64,000 bases of DNA from Rhizophagus irregularis (Eukaryota > Glomeromycota > Glomeromycetes > Glomerales > Glomeraceae), in assembly GCF_026210795.1 (NCBI RefSeq), contig NC_089445.1, positions 3,782,001 through 3,846,000 on the forward strand, given 5' to 3'. A model generated the notes under the pieces. It was not told the origin of the DNA and ran no database searches. It worked only from the letters and a program-made list of their open reading frames with translations. Of the stretch, positions 37,390 through 49,779 are shown piece by piece. Made by a program: the position numbers and the translations under genes. Position 1 is the stretch's first letter. Each line of letters opens with the position of its first letter.

Positions 37390-39010
37390 AATTTCAGTTG
37401 GTCGTTATTAGAAACTTCAATCATCAACCTATCACGAAAAATTTTGAGTCCTTTCAGAAAGTGTACATTTTACTTTATCCATAAGTTTCCCGATCATCCA
37501 GATATCACCCGATGTTCAACATATATCGATCCCATTTTCGTATTCTGGAGCTGTAATTCTCAATGTATTTCTTTATAACAATAATATTAAAAATTAGTTA
37601 ATAAACTTAACCGCGTGCTTAAACAGTTCGATTGCCATTACTACTATACCTTTCATCTCCAATTCTGGCAGCTTTCTCAAAATCAATTAACAACCATTTA
37701 CCATCTGTGAACTTTACAACATTATCCCAACGAATGTCTCGATGGACAACCTTCTTATTATGAAGTCTCTAAAAAAGGAGAAAGCGCCAAGAAGGTCAAT
37801 AACAATTTACATATATATATATATATATATATATTAAATGAGGAGGTAAATATTGAGACATTTAGAGATATGGAGGTAATTAATAGGAAAGAATATGATA
37901 CAGTGCAGGTATTACGTATTTTTAAACGGAAATTTCTTGTTCAAGAGGTAAACATTGGGAGCACTTACCAGTGGTGAGGGTCAGTGGTTGTATGATGATG
38001 TGAAGATATCCTTTTTAAAGTTCTTTGTCAATTTGATTAAAATAATCAGCAAATAACGAAAAAGGATCCATCCCCGTGCGTATAGTCTCACCTTTGATTT
38101 TATTTTCAAGTTCCCCAAGGTCAAGTTCAACTTGCAAAAGATTCATATTTTCAGAATATTGAACTATATCTTTTACACTTTGCTTACGAGAGAGTTGCTC
38201 TTTGAAATCTGAAATGGTGAAGTCTTCAAAGGAAATACCAATACCGTTGTCATTTGTGCAAGTTTCGCCAACTTTTTCCGTGAAACGAGTTTTTGAAGCA
38301 ATTTAGTGATAATAACATTTTGATGTTAATTCTTCTGAAATTATGAAATGATTTTAGAAAGAGATAAAGGGTTTTGAGAAAATTGAAAAAGTTAGAGGGT
38401 ATATATATACCTTTCTGAATATATCGTGGTTAATAATAAGATAGATGTTCCAAAATAAAACGGACATATTGCTCTTCTTGTTATATGTCGCGCTGAGAAA
38501 ATCTTATTATCATGCGACAAAAATAAATTCCCGTGATGAGATATTATCTAATCAACTTCATGTGTATCATCAGCGTAGTAAAATTTATGATAAGCATCTT
38601 CACGTGCCGAATTCTTGAAACTTTGCGCAGAATTGTACTGGCGATTCCACTCCTTGTTTTCTTAAGTAATGATGAATCATCGGTCGTAATGGGTAATTAC
38701 TAGGTCTTCAAATAATTAAAGGCCGCATTTCTCGATACAACTTGAACGAATCCATTGTTAATTTTTTAAGGTCAGGTTTACAAGGTGACCCAGCTTGTTC
38801 CCCGATAAAGACTTCTTCACCAGTCCTCTACATCCTCGCCAATAAATCTGCACTCCCTCCCTCTTTGATAGCACCACTTATTTCTTTATATTTATCACTT
38901 AGCTGCCTTTTTCTTAATAATAAAGGTTTACTCTGACCGGGTTTATAAATTTAATTTGACTGATAAGGGCTGTAACCACCAAGAAATACCAGAGACTGAC
39001 ACGAAGCTAT
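37390..39010 (-). pseudogene. Crinkler-associated protein kinase relic
   Basis: From 5' to 3' on the - strand: a segment near 38940-38690 with SDKYKEISGAIKEGGSADL, an in-frame TAG near 38826, then GEEVFIGEQAGSP and LTMDSFKLYREMRP. Next an open block (38285-38017) with FEDFTISDFKEQLSRKQS. Finally, after an intron acceptor near 37770, the kinase catalytic loop VVHRDIRWDNVV and LLIDFEKAARIGD near 37750-37660, where the usual DFG is DFE. CRN effectors of these fungi often carry such a C-terminal kinase. Several stops and missing lobes mark it as a relic. No CRN header was seen nearby. Confidence 0.65.
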
Positions 39011-40262
39011 GGCTTCTAAGTATCCAAAAACACAAAGAAAGTTCTCACCGCCAGAGACTGGCCGACATGAGAAACTTCAGCATATAGTTACATAAAATTT
39101 TTCTACCTACGTGACTTTTTAATTCGTCTCCACTTTTTCACGAAAAGCTTGAGTGTAGAAAGCTATGGTTAATTTATATTTACAATAAACGCGCTTTTTA
39201 TAGATTTTGTAATATTAATTTGAATATTAACATGTGTCACGACTGTCACGTGTTTTATTTATTTTTGATTTGGCGCGAACCTGGCAAATTCCAGGCAGCA
39301 AAATTGCTGAGTGTTTTGAAATTATTTGTTTTTTTTTTATTTTTGTAGTGTAATGTTAGCTTAGATAGCTTAGACAAAGTTGTTTAGCAGGTATGGAACC
39401 ACTCAAATTGCAATAGTATATTTTTGCATGGAAATTACTGTGCGGCGCGCGGTTGATTTTTTCACTTTACAGCGTAATTTTGGTACTTTTGTTAATGAAA
39501 CAAGTCTTTGGAGATTAAGTAAAGTTGTTAGCAGGTGTGGGATTATTTGGATATTTTGATTGTTCGGATTTTTGATCACAAAATTCGTCGAACATATGAT
39601 CAAATCAGAATTGAGAATTCTGATTAATGATCAGACCATATTGAATAATGAAAATTTTTTTTTCAAAATTATTATTAAAAAAATTTTTTTTCTTCACCAT
39701 AAGTTATACTAATGACATATTGGCAAAATATTGAAGATTTATTGCTGGTGCATTTATTAAATCAAGTCAAATTTTTGAGAATTCTGACAATAAATCAAAT
39801 GATTTTGGAAAAACAGCTTTACCAATTTAATAGAATTTATTGTTTGAGAGTTCAGAATAGAGAGTATTACAATTTACATATACTTTAAATAAGTTAAGTC
39901 AAACTGGATCAAATCTCAAGTCAAGTTAAATCTAGTTAATTCTGAGTCAAATAATTTTTTATATTAAATTAAGTCATAAGTTAATTATAAGTTAAATTAA
40001 ATCTGAGCCTCTTATTATTAAACTTAATTGATTCAGTTTAGAACTGATAATTAATACTTATTTTTCTATTTTAACTATAAGTCTAAACTCTAAAATGAAT
40101 CTAAATTCTTCAAGAACTTATAGTTTAGCATAAGCACACTTTACAATTATTAATTAAAGATACAGTGTAATTATTATTTATAAGTATATTATTTAAAATT
40201 ATTTTAATATAAAAATGCCAAATGAAAATACTAGACTATACTTAATATCAGAATGGATTTCA
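39011..40262. other. Intergenic DNA
   Basis: No supported gene. AAGTCAAATTTAGTTAA-like degenerate repeats at 39890-40030. Confidence 0.4.
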
Positions 40263-40265
40263 TAT

Positions 40266-40802
40266 CACAGGTCAAAAAGTGAAAAATCAGGCATCAATCA
40301 GTCACCAATCGGTCACCAATCAGGTACCTGATTGGTGACCGATTGGTGCCTGATTGGCATTTTCGCCAAATACTGTCACCAATCAGGCAGTTTGCTAACT
40401 TTTGATCCAGTGATCAGAAAAAGATGAAATATAGCTCATTGGAATCGTCTCAACAAGACGAATCTAATGGTAGTAAAATCGCATCTCTAGGATTAATACT
40501 TGATGAGAAATTAAGTAAAATATAAAAATGAAAATGTATCATTTATATTTTATTTAATTTTTTATTAACTATTAAACCTAGAGATGCAATTTTACTACCA
40601 TTAGATTCGTCTTGTTGAGACGATTCCAATGAGCTATATTTCATCTTTTTCTAATCACTAGATCAAAAGTTAGCAAACTGCCTGATTGGTGACAGTATTT
40701 GGCGAAAATGCCAATCGGTCACCAATCGGTCACCAATCAGTCACCAATCAGTTACCTGATTGGTGCCTGATTGGTGCCTGATTTTTCACTTTTCGACCTG
40801 TG
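40266..40802. mobile_element. Palindromic CACTA-like MITE (CACAGGTC ends, 3-bp TSD)
   Basis: CACAGGTCAAAAAGTG at the left is mirrored by CACTTTTCGACCTGTG at the right. TAT sits on both flanks (40263-40265 and 40803-40805). Subterminal regions repeat CACCAATCGGT / GATTGGTGCC many times. The two arms are near-perfect inverted copies meeting at about 40530. Terminal CAC, subterminal repeats and a 3-bp TSD are typical of CACTA (En/Spm) elements, as at 48950-52810. Confidence 0.75.
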
Positions 40803-40849
40803 TATAATAATTTTAAAAATATTGAATATCTAATAAAAAGTGGATTATT

Positions 40850-42600
40850 ATTAATATATAGTAAATTTAAATAACAAAAAAAACATATAAATAAACTGGT
40901 AAAATACATCTAACTTGCTATATTTTATTATGTAAATGAGATTTGGTTTTTTTTAAGTCCTTATTAATATGATTTAATCTAAGCTTATATTTAATAAATA
41001 AAGAATAACTTATAAGGTAAAGAAATATACATACATATTTTTCTTCAAATAGTTACAACAGAGCTACTTTTAAAACACAATTAAATTTAAAATAAACAAT
41101 AAATTTAATAATTTATGAATAATAATATTATAGACTTACAAATTATTAAATAAGTGAATGACTATTTTGCCTAAAATCATTTATAAAAATATTCTTATTA
41201 ATTAAATATTTATAAGTTATATTATAAAGAGATGATGGAATCTCAGACAAAATAATGGTTTATTTAAAATGTAAGAATTGGAATAATAGTATAGTTAGCC
41301 AAAAAATTCAGCCAAAGGCACAGTAAATTTTTGGCTAATAACACCTAGCTGAAAAAATTTTATGTTGATTTTGAATATTTTATTAGTTCAATATCTAACT
41401 ATTTTTGACTGAATATTTTTGGCTAAATACACTTTTTTTAAATAATAGTGTAGTTAACCGAAATATTCAAATAGCAATCAATATAAAATAATAACAAAAT
41501 TTTATTTATTATAGAAAACAAGAAGTACATAATATTATATACTTATTTTTAGATAGTGCATTATTATTTTTTATTAAATAAACCTACAAAATATTTGTTA
41601 TTTTTAACTCATTTATTTCTGTCCAATCATACTTCAGTATTAGATTTTTAGTAATTTAATTGTAAAAAAGAAATATTTTTAATATTTAATTGTTCTTTAA
41701 ATTAATAAATAGTTTATTTAACCATTAAAACTATAACAATACAATTATACAAATAAAATAAAAAAGGAAAATTTTTTTAAGGAATTTGAATTGTATTTAA
41801 AAATATATATACATTTATTTTATTTTTTTAAAATATTTTTTGTTTTAATTTAAAGTCTTATATTATTCATTATCTTTGACAAATTTTAAGTTTTTTTGCA
41901 TTATTTTTATTTTTAATATAGCTAAGATCCAACTCAAAAAACAAAAAACATTTGAAAAAATATTTCAATAAATACTTAGAGATTGACAAGAAGTTATATA
42001 TTTCATATTTAGTTTGAAGATTATTTTGTATATATATGATATTACATTTTACCTGAAATTTCAATTTAACCATTTTAAGTCAGAATTAAGAAAATTTTGG
42101 CTAGAATTATGGATTTAAAAATCATTAATTTAGCCAATTAAACAAGTTTAAATTGATTTTAAACTTTACAAATGTATTATATATTTGAAGAGAGTGCTAT
42201 TGCTATAATAAAGTGAATTAGGAGGTTACATGAGCAATAACTATTATTTGGATATTTTAGCTAATATTTTGGCTAACCACACTATTATTTAAAAAAAAGT
42301 GTATTTAACCAAAAATATTCAGCTGAAAATAGTAGATGTTGAATCAATAAAATATTCAAAATTAACATAAATTTTGGTTAGATGTTGTTAGCTGAAAATT
42401 TACTGTGCCTTTAGCTGAATTTTTTGGCTAACTATATTATTATAGACAAAATACTATAATTAATAATAATACTTTAAATATTATAATGAAAAAAAAATAT
42501 TATTAATATATTCTAATATAATTATTTGCAAATATATTTCAGGATACTTATAAAAGTTTATAACTTCATTGTAATTATTTTAATTTAATAATATCCCAAA
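40850..42600. repeat. Diverged duplicate of 29380-29960 carrying an insertion
   Basis: Homology to 29.4-29.9 kb runs to about 41285, stops, and resumes at about 42437 (ACTATAATTAATAATAATAC vs ACTATAATTGATGATAATAC). The interval between is the element at 41292-42434. Confidence 0.6.
41292..42434. mobile_element. Inverted-repeat element with TAGTTAGCC ends
   Basis: TAGTTAGCCAAAAAATTCAG at the left and CTGAATTTTTTGGCTAACTA at the right are inverted repeats continuing about 150 bp (GCACAGTAAATTTT etc.). TA lies on both sides. A second inner inverted pair, GTGTAGTTAACC (41449) and GGCTAACCACAC (42274), suggests one copy nested in another. The paralogous empty site at 29.75 kb supports insertion. 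Confidence 0.65.
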
Positions 42601-42774
42601 ATATCTATATATTTTTTTTTCATATTAAAAGTTACAGAAGTAAAAGAATAATTAAAAAAAAAAATTAAATTAAATTCTGAAGGTAAAATAAATAATTAGA
42701 GATTACAAATAAATATAATAGTTCTTGATATTATAATAATATAATAGATATTATACAAGATCGCATCTATAATA

Positions 42775-42805
<31 letters not shown>

Positions 42806-43630
42806 ATAGGAAATAAAATTTGTGCGCACTCGCGCATATGCGCACTCCTCCATTTTTGGTAATTTTATATAGTAAATTTGTCGATCATTAATTATCACGT
42901 GATTTTAGTAAAATCCCGATTTTTTTAAATATTCATGCTGCAACTCTCACGTACATATTATAGAGCCTTAAAAATTTATTTACTATGTGTATTTTTGCCT
43001 ATTCTACAACTTTACTTAATGAGCCATGAAGGGTTTAGAATGTCATTTTTGACTTTTATATATAATATATCATGGGGGTATGCACATGCGCAGGTGCGCA
43101 CAAATTTTAAACCCTATATAATAAACATCATTAATTTTTATATAGATTTAAGAAGAAATTTACTAAAAATAATATAGCCTAATATATAGTTAAATATTTT
43201 AGGTAATTATTTAATATAAATTTAAAATATCATTAAATATTTAATTGCTATTAAAATGAGAATTTTTCTAATTACTGCCACCAGTAATCATTACTGCTAT
43301 TACATGATTGATATAATATGTAATATTTACAATATGATTGCAATCATTTACTTGTAAATTTTAAAAAGTTTTTAAGCTTTCTATACAACTAACTTTAACC
43401 TAACTCTAAGTTCGACCTTTAACGCAATAATATTCATATGCAACTAACTCTAAACTAACCCTAAGTTCTATTTTCAACGCAAATAATATTTTCAACACAA
43501 TTAAATCCATCACTTTTAATACAATCGATAAAAAGAATTAAATTAGTAATCAATTTTATTACATAATAAAAAAAAGCATTACAATATTAAAATTATAGAA
43601 GTAATTACAATACGTTAAACAGTTATAGAG
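42440..43630. other. AT-rich DNA with (TA)n
   Basis: A (TA)n run at 42776-42806 and direct repeats of AACTAACTCTAACCTAAC type at 43385-43480. No gene. Confidence 0.45.
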
Positions 43631-45404
43631 AATTCTGTTATGGACATTTTCTCTTGTTACGAGCATTATGTTCAAAACTACCACATACTCTATACTTATA
43701 CTTATTTGCTAAACCTTCATCTTGTAACTGAGTATCAATTAAAGTTTCATTTTCTTTATCAATAGCAATAGAATTATTATGTGTTTCTATAAATCTAGAT
43801 GACTTAGATCGTAAATTCTCATCTAAAGGTACCAATGCTTATTTTTTATATTTTCTTACTGTATTATTATTGCTCTTAGTTGATGATTTTAACCATTTGA
43901 AAGGAGCACCTCTTTTTCGAACTACAAGAGGATCAGTTATAGAAAAGATCTCTGAATTTGGATTTTTATTATTAGTACTTGTAAAAATCAATCTTTGCTT
44001 ATCATCAATAAACTGATATAAAATACCTAATAATTCATCATCACAATTTAAAAAGATAGCTAAATTTAATGCTTTTTTAAAAATACCAAATCCAGTTGAA
44101 TATCTCATCTTTTTATCAATTTTATTTGATTTTTCCAGATTTATCATTACATTATTATTAGCTCTCATTTGTTTTAAGTACTCCAAATTAAAAGGTTTAA
44201 AAAATATTTTCTCTGGTGAAGTTGTTATATTTGTTGCATTTTTCAAGGAAATGTAAGAATAATTTATTAATAAATCCAAATAACTAATGGTTTGTTTTGA
44301 GTCTTAATATCAACGTGTAGATATAAGTGCAATATGAAATTTTCTGCTGAGATGAAAAACGACATTATTTGGAAGAAATATTTACATACAAGATCTTGAT
44401 TTATGATAAACATGCAAGTACATTTGTGCATACCATCTATCATAAAAATAATATAATAAGTTACAGGAACAACTATACATAAAGTCAAAATTAAAGCCCA
44501 AAAGTAGAAATATTTCAACTTGGGAAGATCAAAAGTCAAAATTAAAGTCAAAATGGTCGAAATTACATCATAGTCATGTGATTTTTATAATTATAATTTA
44601 ATATAAAATTTTAAACGTGAATAACTCTGTCAATATTGATGCTACAGATATGAAATGCATATCATTGGAATTCTCTCTATGAGCTGAATTCAACCGCATA
44701 AAGACATAAAATCGAATCACTGGATGCAGAGATCGTTAACTTTGAATTTTAAAATTATTGTTTATATTTAATTTTAAAATTCAAAGACTATTTAATACCA
44801 AATTTTAAACGTGAATACCGTATATCGCGGGCCATAGCACCCTCCCTATGCATAGTACCCCCTTGAAAAATTTCATAGAATTGTATAGTACCCAGAGGGA
44901 TATTTTACATTTATCTCGTGATCTAGTGATCAGATTTGAGCCATATTTTTTTTGTTTGATAGCTCTCATTGAGCTCTTCAAAATAAAAAAAAGATCGTTC
45001 AAATTGGACTGGTAGATCGTGAGATATTTGCAAAAAACGGAATTTTTAGGCTTTGTTTAGTACAGGGTCAAACCCCGATTTTTGCAAGATACCCGGGGTT
45101 ATACTTGTGGCCGAAACCTTCCAGAGGTATGGCCGAAACCGAAATTCCGAAACTCAAGTCTGAAACTAATGCCGAAATCCGAAACTATGGCCAAAACTTT
45201 ATATAGGCCGAAACTATTTTTATTATAGGCCGAAAGTCCAAAACCACTTTTTTATTATTTATTTATTTATTTTATTATGAAAAATTAGCATTTATTTATT
45301 TTATTATATTATTTTTATCATTATTATAAATTTGTAATTATTATACTCAATTATTATTATTATTATTATGCTAAAAGTTAATTGCGAAAAATTAATTAAA
45401 AATA

Positions 45405-45704
45405 TTAGTTTTCATTATCATCCATTTCTTTAGCTATTAATGCCTCTATATCAAAATCTTCACGTTCTGGAGCTAATACAACAGTTTGTCTATTTTGATT
45501 GACTATTACTTCATTCTCAGGTTCTCTTCGTTCCATATTAAAAATTCGTGATTCAATATCTATATTCAAAGCAACATCTAGATCATATGATTGAGACATA
45601 TCAATAACCATATCAATTACGTTTTCATCATATAAAAATTTAAAATCATCAGCTTCCAGCTCATCACTAATTTCAACAATAGTATTAATCATTTTTTCAC
45701 GCAT
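45405..45704 (-). CDS. ORF fragment of unknown function within a TA-flanked element
   Basis: 99 codons open from an ATG at 45704. The frame continues upstream without a start (VIQYFKERRWTSENSM) to about 45750, so this is probably the 3' part of a longer gene cut by the 45796 insertion. Acidic, rich in Asp/Glu, with DMSQSYDLDVALNID and a C-terminal EDFDIEALIAKEMDDNEN. It resembles C-terminal tails of transposases only in a general way. Confidence 0.35.
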   Translation of the reverse strand: MREKMINTIVEISDELEADDFKFLYDENVIDMVIDMSQSYDLDVALNIDIESRIFNMERREPENEVIVNQNRQTVVLAPEREDFDIEALIAKEMDDNEN

Positions 45705-45795
45705 AGAATTTTCTGAAGTCCATCTCCTTTCTTTGAAATACTGGATGACATTTATTTAAATTTTTAATAGGTAATATTGTTATACAGTTATAAAC

Positions 45796-46993
45796 TAAAG
45801 CTCTGAACAGTTTGGGCTAAACTGGGGAACCGATCCGAAACCGGCTCAAAATTCGGTTCGGTTCGGTTCGAGTATTAGAACCGAAAAACCGGCGGTTCAG
45901 TTCAGTTTAGTCTGATTTTTTATAAAAATGCGAAAAATCGAATAGCCGGCCATCTAGTGATCGTGCAAAGTCGAGCCATATATCATTGGATTCCTCTCGA
46001 TGAGACGCGTCGAATGGTGGTAAGATCATATCTCTAGCATCGATAGACCACACATTAACCCACGCTAAATGATTTATCGATAATTGGAATTAGCAAGCTA
46101 TCTATCGGTGCTAGAGACATGATCTTAGCACCATTCGACGCGTCTCAGTGAGACGAATCCAATGAATATAAATACGTTCGTGTACGACCACTGGATGGCG
46201 AATAATATCAAGTTTCGCATTTTTTTAAAATTTTCAAGCGTTAAAAATTAAAAATTCCGATACATGAATTTATTCGTCGTCCAATGGTTGTACAAATATG
46301 AATTAGGACTCAATGGATTCGTCTCGATGAGACGAGTCGAATGGTGGTAAGATCACGTCTCTAGCATTGATAGATAGCTTGCTAATGCCAATTTTTTATA
46401 AATTATTTAGCGTGAATTAACTTACGATCTATTAATGCTAGAGACATGATCTCACCACCATTCGACTCGTCTCATCGAGACGAATCCATTGAGTCCTAAT
46501 TCATATTTGTACAACTATTGGACGACGAATAAATTCATGTATTGGAATTTTTAATTTTTAACGCTTAAAAATTTTAAAAAAATGCGAAACTTGATATTAT
46601 TCGCTATCTAGTGGTCGTATACGAACGAATTTATATTCATTGGATTCGTCTCACTGAGACGCGTCGAATGGTGCTAAGATCATGTCTCTAGCACGATAGA
46701 TAGCTTGCTAATTCCAATTATCGATAAATCATTTAGCGTGGGTTAACGTGTGGTCTATCGATGCTAGAGACATGATCTTACCACCATTCGACGCGTCTCG
46801 TCGAGACGAATCCAATGATATATGGCCCGACTTTATACGATCACTAGATGGCCAGCTATTCGATTTTTCACATTTTTATAAAAATCAGATTAAACTGAAC
46901 TGAACCGCCAGTTTTTCGGTTCGGTTCTTACGGATTTCGGCTCTAATCTGAACTGTCTATAATCCAGACCAAACTGACCCGTTCAGAGCTTTA
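45796..46993. mobile_element. 1.2-kb palindromic hAT-like element, inner level of the nest
   Basis: TAAAGCTCTGAAC and GTTCAGAGCTTTA ends carry an intact 8-bp TSD, TTATAAAC (45788-45795, 46994-47001). Both arms are long inverted copies. Each arm also contains smaller inverted units around TCTCGATGAGACG. The whole sequence can form a hairpin several hundred bp long. No transposase. hAT affinity is inferred from TSD length and TA-start. Confidence 0.8.
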
Positions 46994-49139
46994 TTATAAA
47001 CTTATAGCTTTTATTATAAAAGAATAAGGTGGAAAACTGAAAATTGAAAAAGACGAGTAATGAGTAAAGGTAAAAAAAAGAATGTAAAATAAAGAAAGTA
47101 TGTGGGTTAAAGTGTTAAACTTTAAAGTACGAAGACAAAATACACAGAAGAAATGTTTCGTGAGAAAATTTTTGATGTAGATCTAGATTGATAATTTATG
47201 ATTAATCATTAATATTTCCATTTTTAGGTTTCAGACTTATAATAGGTTTCGGACATAGTTTCGGATTTCGGCCAGGGGTTTCGATTTCAGAAAGCAGTTT
47301 TTGAATACCATAACTGTCTGAAACCCGAAACCGAAATTAGGCTGAAACTAGGGGGATTTCGGCTACAAGTATACCCAGGGTACTGTAGCCTGCTATATAT
47401 GGTAACTCCGTCAACTAATATTAATGCTACAAAACAAATATGAAATACATATCATTGGAATTCTCTCGATGAGCTAAATCCAACCGTGTAAAGATCATAA
47501 AAATCGAATCACTGGATGTGGAGATCGTTAACTTTGAATTTTAAAATTATTGTTTACTATAAAAATTATAATACCAAATTTTAAACGTGAATAACTCCGT
47601 CAATATTGATGCTACAAATATGAAATACATATCATTGGAATCCGCTCAATGAGCTGAATCCAACTGTGTAAAGATCATAAAAATCGAATCACTGGATGCG
47701 GAGTTCGTTAACTTTGAATTTTAATATTATTGTTTATTATAAAATCATATGACTATGACATAATTTCGACCATTTTGACTTTTGGAGGGGCTCAAGTTGA
47801 AATCATTTTGACCATTTTGACCATTTTGACTTTTGAAGGGGCTCAAGTCGAAATCATTTTGACCATTTTGACCATTTTGGAGGTCAAAATTAACCAATTT
47901 CAGTTTTATATATAGGAATAATGATTCCTTTAATCTGCCATATTTCTTTAATATCATTGTAGTCAATATTTTTTAATAAACTTGAAAATGAAATTCAGAG
48001 ATAATCATTAAGATCTTTAATAAAATTATTATTAGGAACATTATTATTCAACTATGTTTCAACCATAAATAATAAAAATGTTAATTAAATAAACATATAA
48101 AATTGAGATATGTAGAATCAAACCTTACTTGAATTTTATCAAAATCAGTTATATCTAAACAAATAGTATGATAAAATAAAGATTCATTTATTTGCTATCT
48201 TTGCAGTGATAGTATATGTGATGTAACAAAATCAACTAATAGTAAATCTATTTCAGGAAATAGAACTTGTGAAGCTATCAGTAATCCTCAGATGGTATAT
48301 TATTTTGGTATTCATTAAGTTGTGTATATTGTGATTAATTATTAAATAGCCTTTGACATTCTTTATAAAGTTTATATAAAGAAGATGTATGACTTACACC
48401 TGTTTTAAATAATGCATTAAGTATTTCAATTCTTTGACTTAATTGTATATCAGCAGTAAACCAAATGCTCTGATACTACAAAACTCAAGTATGATGAATA
48501 GGATATAAAGTATTTTGCAAATAATTATTTGCTTAGGGAAATTGCTCAATCATTCTTGCCCAATGGCGTTCAAAATCTAATTCATTCAAACTGTTTCGTG
48601 ATTTATAAAAGTTTTTAAAAAAAACTTCATATTTAGATCCTAATTTTTGTTTCAATTTTTTATGTATATTTTGCTGAATATAAAATATACATAAAAATGC
48701 TTAGTCTCAGAAAGTATAATAGAAATAGCGTTGATTAAAGCTGGTTCAAACTCTGAAAATAGTACTTGAGAAGCTAAATCACTAATAGCATCTCTAAAAA
48801 TTGAAAAAACTATTGATAACTGCCATTTGTTTCATCTTCAGATAATAATCCCTGACAAACTAATCGAGTTTTGGTATTATTATCAATAATGACAAGAAGA
48901 TTAAGATACATATCAAACCAGTTTGTTTTATTTACATGTATTATCACAACACTGGTCGAAATAGTCCAAATCGGCTAGAAATCAGATGTCTGATTTTAGG
49001 CTGAATTTGGTGATAAAGATGGCCGATTTATTAATTTAGGCAAAGTTCTGATTAGCAGGCCAATCGATGCCGATCAGAATGTCTGAATTGTATCTGAATT
49101 GCTTAGTATTTTTAATCCGAATTGTTTAAAAAATATTAT

Positions 49140-49695
49140 TCATAAATTTACTGAATTGCAGTGAATTTATTCTGAATTATAGTAAATTTGTGACAAAATT
49201 TTCTGAATTGTAGTAAAATTTATTCCGATTTGTAGTAAAATTTATTCCAATTTGTAGTAAAATTTATTCTGATTTGTAGTAAAATTTATTCCGATTTGTA
49301 GTAAAATTTATTCCGATTTGTAGTAAAAAATTTATTCTGATTTGTAGTAAAATTTATTCTGAATTGTAGTAAAATTTATTCTGATTTGTAGTAAAATTTA
49401 TTCCGATTTGTAGTAAAATTTATTCCGATTTGTAGTAAAATTTATTCTGATTTGTAGTAAAATTTATTCTGATTTGTAGTAAAAAATTTATTCTGATTTG
49501 TAGTAAAATTTATTCTGATTTGTAGTAAAATTTATTCTGATTTGTAGTAAAATTTATTCCGATTTGTAGTAAAAAATTTATTCTGATTTGTAGTAAAATT
49601 TATTCTGAATTGTAGTAAAATTTATTCTGATTTGTAGTAAAATTTATTCCGATTTGTAGTAAAAAATTTATTCTGATTTGTATTCTGAATTGTAT
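49140..49695. repeat. 22-bp minisatellite (TTTATTCCGATTTGTAGTAAAA)
   Basis: Over 20 head-to-tail copies. Some spacers have two extra A (24 bp) and one position alternates between CCG and CTG. It lies just inside the left end of the CACTA-like element, as expected for amplified subterminal repeats. Confidence 0.9.
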
Positions 49696-49779
49696 CGCAA
49701 ATTACAGTAAATTTTATTCTGAAATTTAAAATATTACATATACATATAAAACAATTTCACAAAAAATCATCCCAACTTT

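Larger units (their letters stand above)
45104..47369. mobile_element. TA-flanked CCGAAA element, middle level of the nest
   Basis: CTTGTGGCCGAAACC at the left and GATTTCGGCTACAAG at the right are inverted repeats with TA on both sides (45102-45103, 47370-47371). Subterminal CCGAAA repeats resemble the elements at 1523 and 8839. It carries one ORF (45405-45704) and is itself interrupted at 45796-46993. Confidence 0.7.
44818..47402. mobile_element. TA-flanked element, outer level of the nest
   Basis: CCGTATATCGCGGGCC at the left and its inverse GCCTGCTATATATGG at the right sit between TA dinucleotides (44816-44817, 47403-47404). The neighbouring repeat unit shows the empty site GTGAATAACTCC. 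Without its insert the element is about 317 bp, related to the copy at 1443. Likely a Tc1/mariner-type MITE. Confidence 0.75.
44600..47745. repeat. Direct repeats of about 170-205 bp flanking a nest of elements
   Basis: Three copies of a unit containing AACGTGAATAACTCCGTCAA, ATATCATTGGAATTCTCTC and AATCGAATCACTGGATG lie at 44605-44810, 47403-47575 and 47576-47745. GGTCGAAATTACATCATAGT occurs inverted at the outer edges (about 44553 and 47760-47780). This suggests a further element of about 3.3 kb inserted in the MULE gene. Confidence 0.6.

Noticed and set aside
47730-47966. Frames with TILTILTFEGAQVE or NGQNGQND repeats
   Set aside because: Both strands of a GACCATTTTGACC short repeat are open; no gene evidence.
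49140-49695. Possible CRISPR-like array
   Set aside because: The 22-bp repeats are directly adjacent with no unique spacers, in a eukaryotic context; it is a minisatellite.
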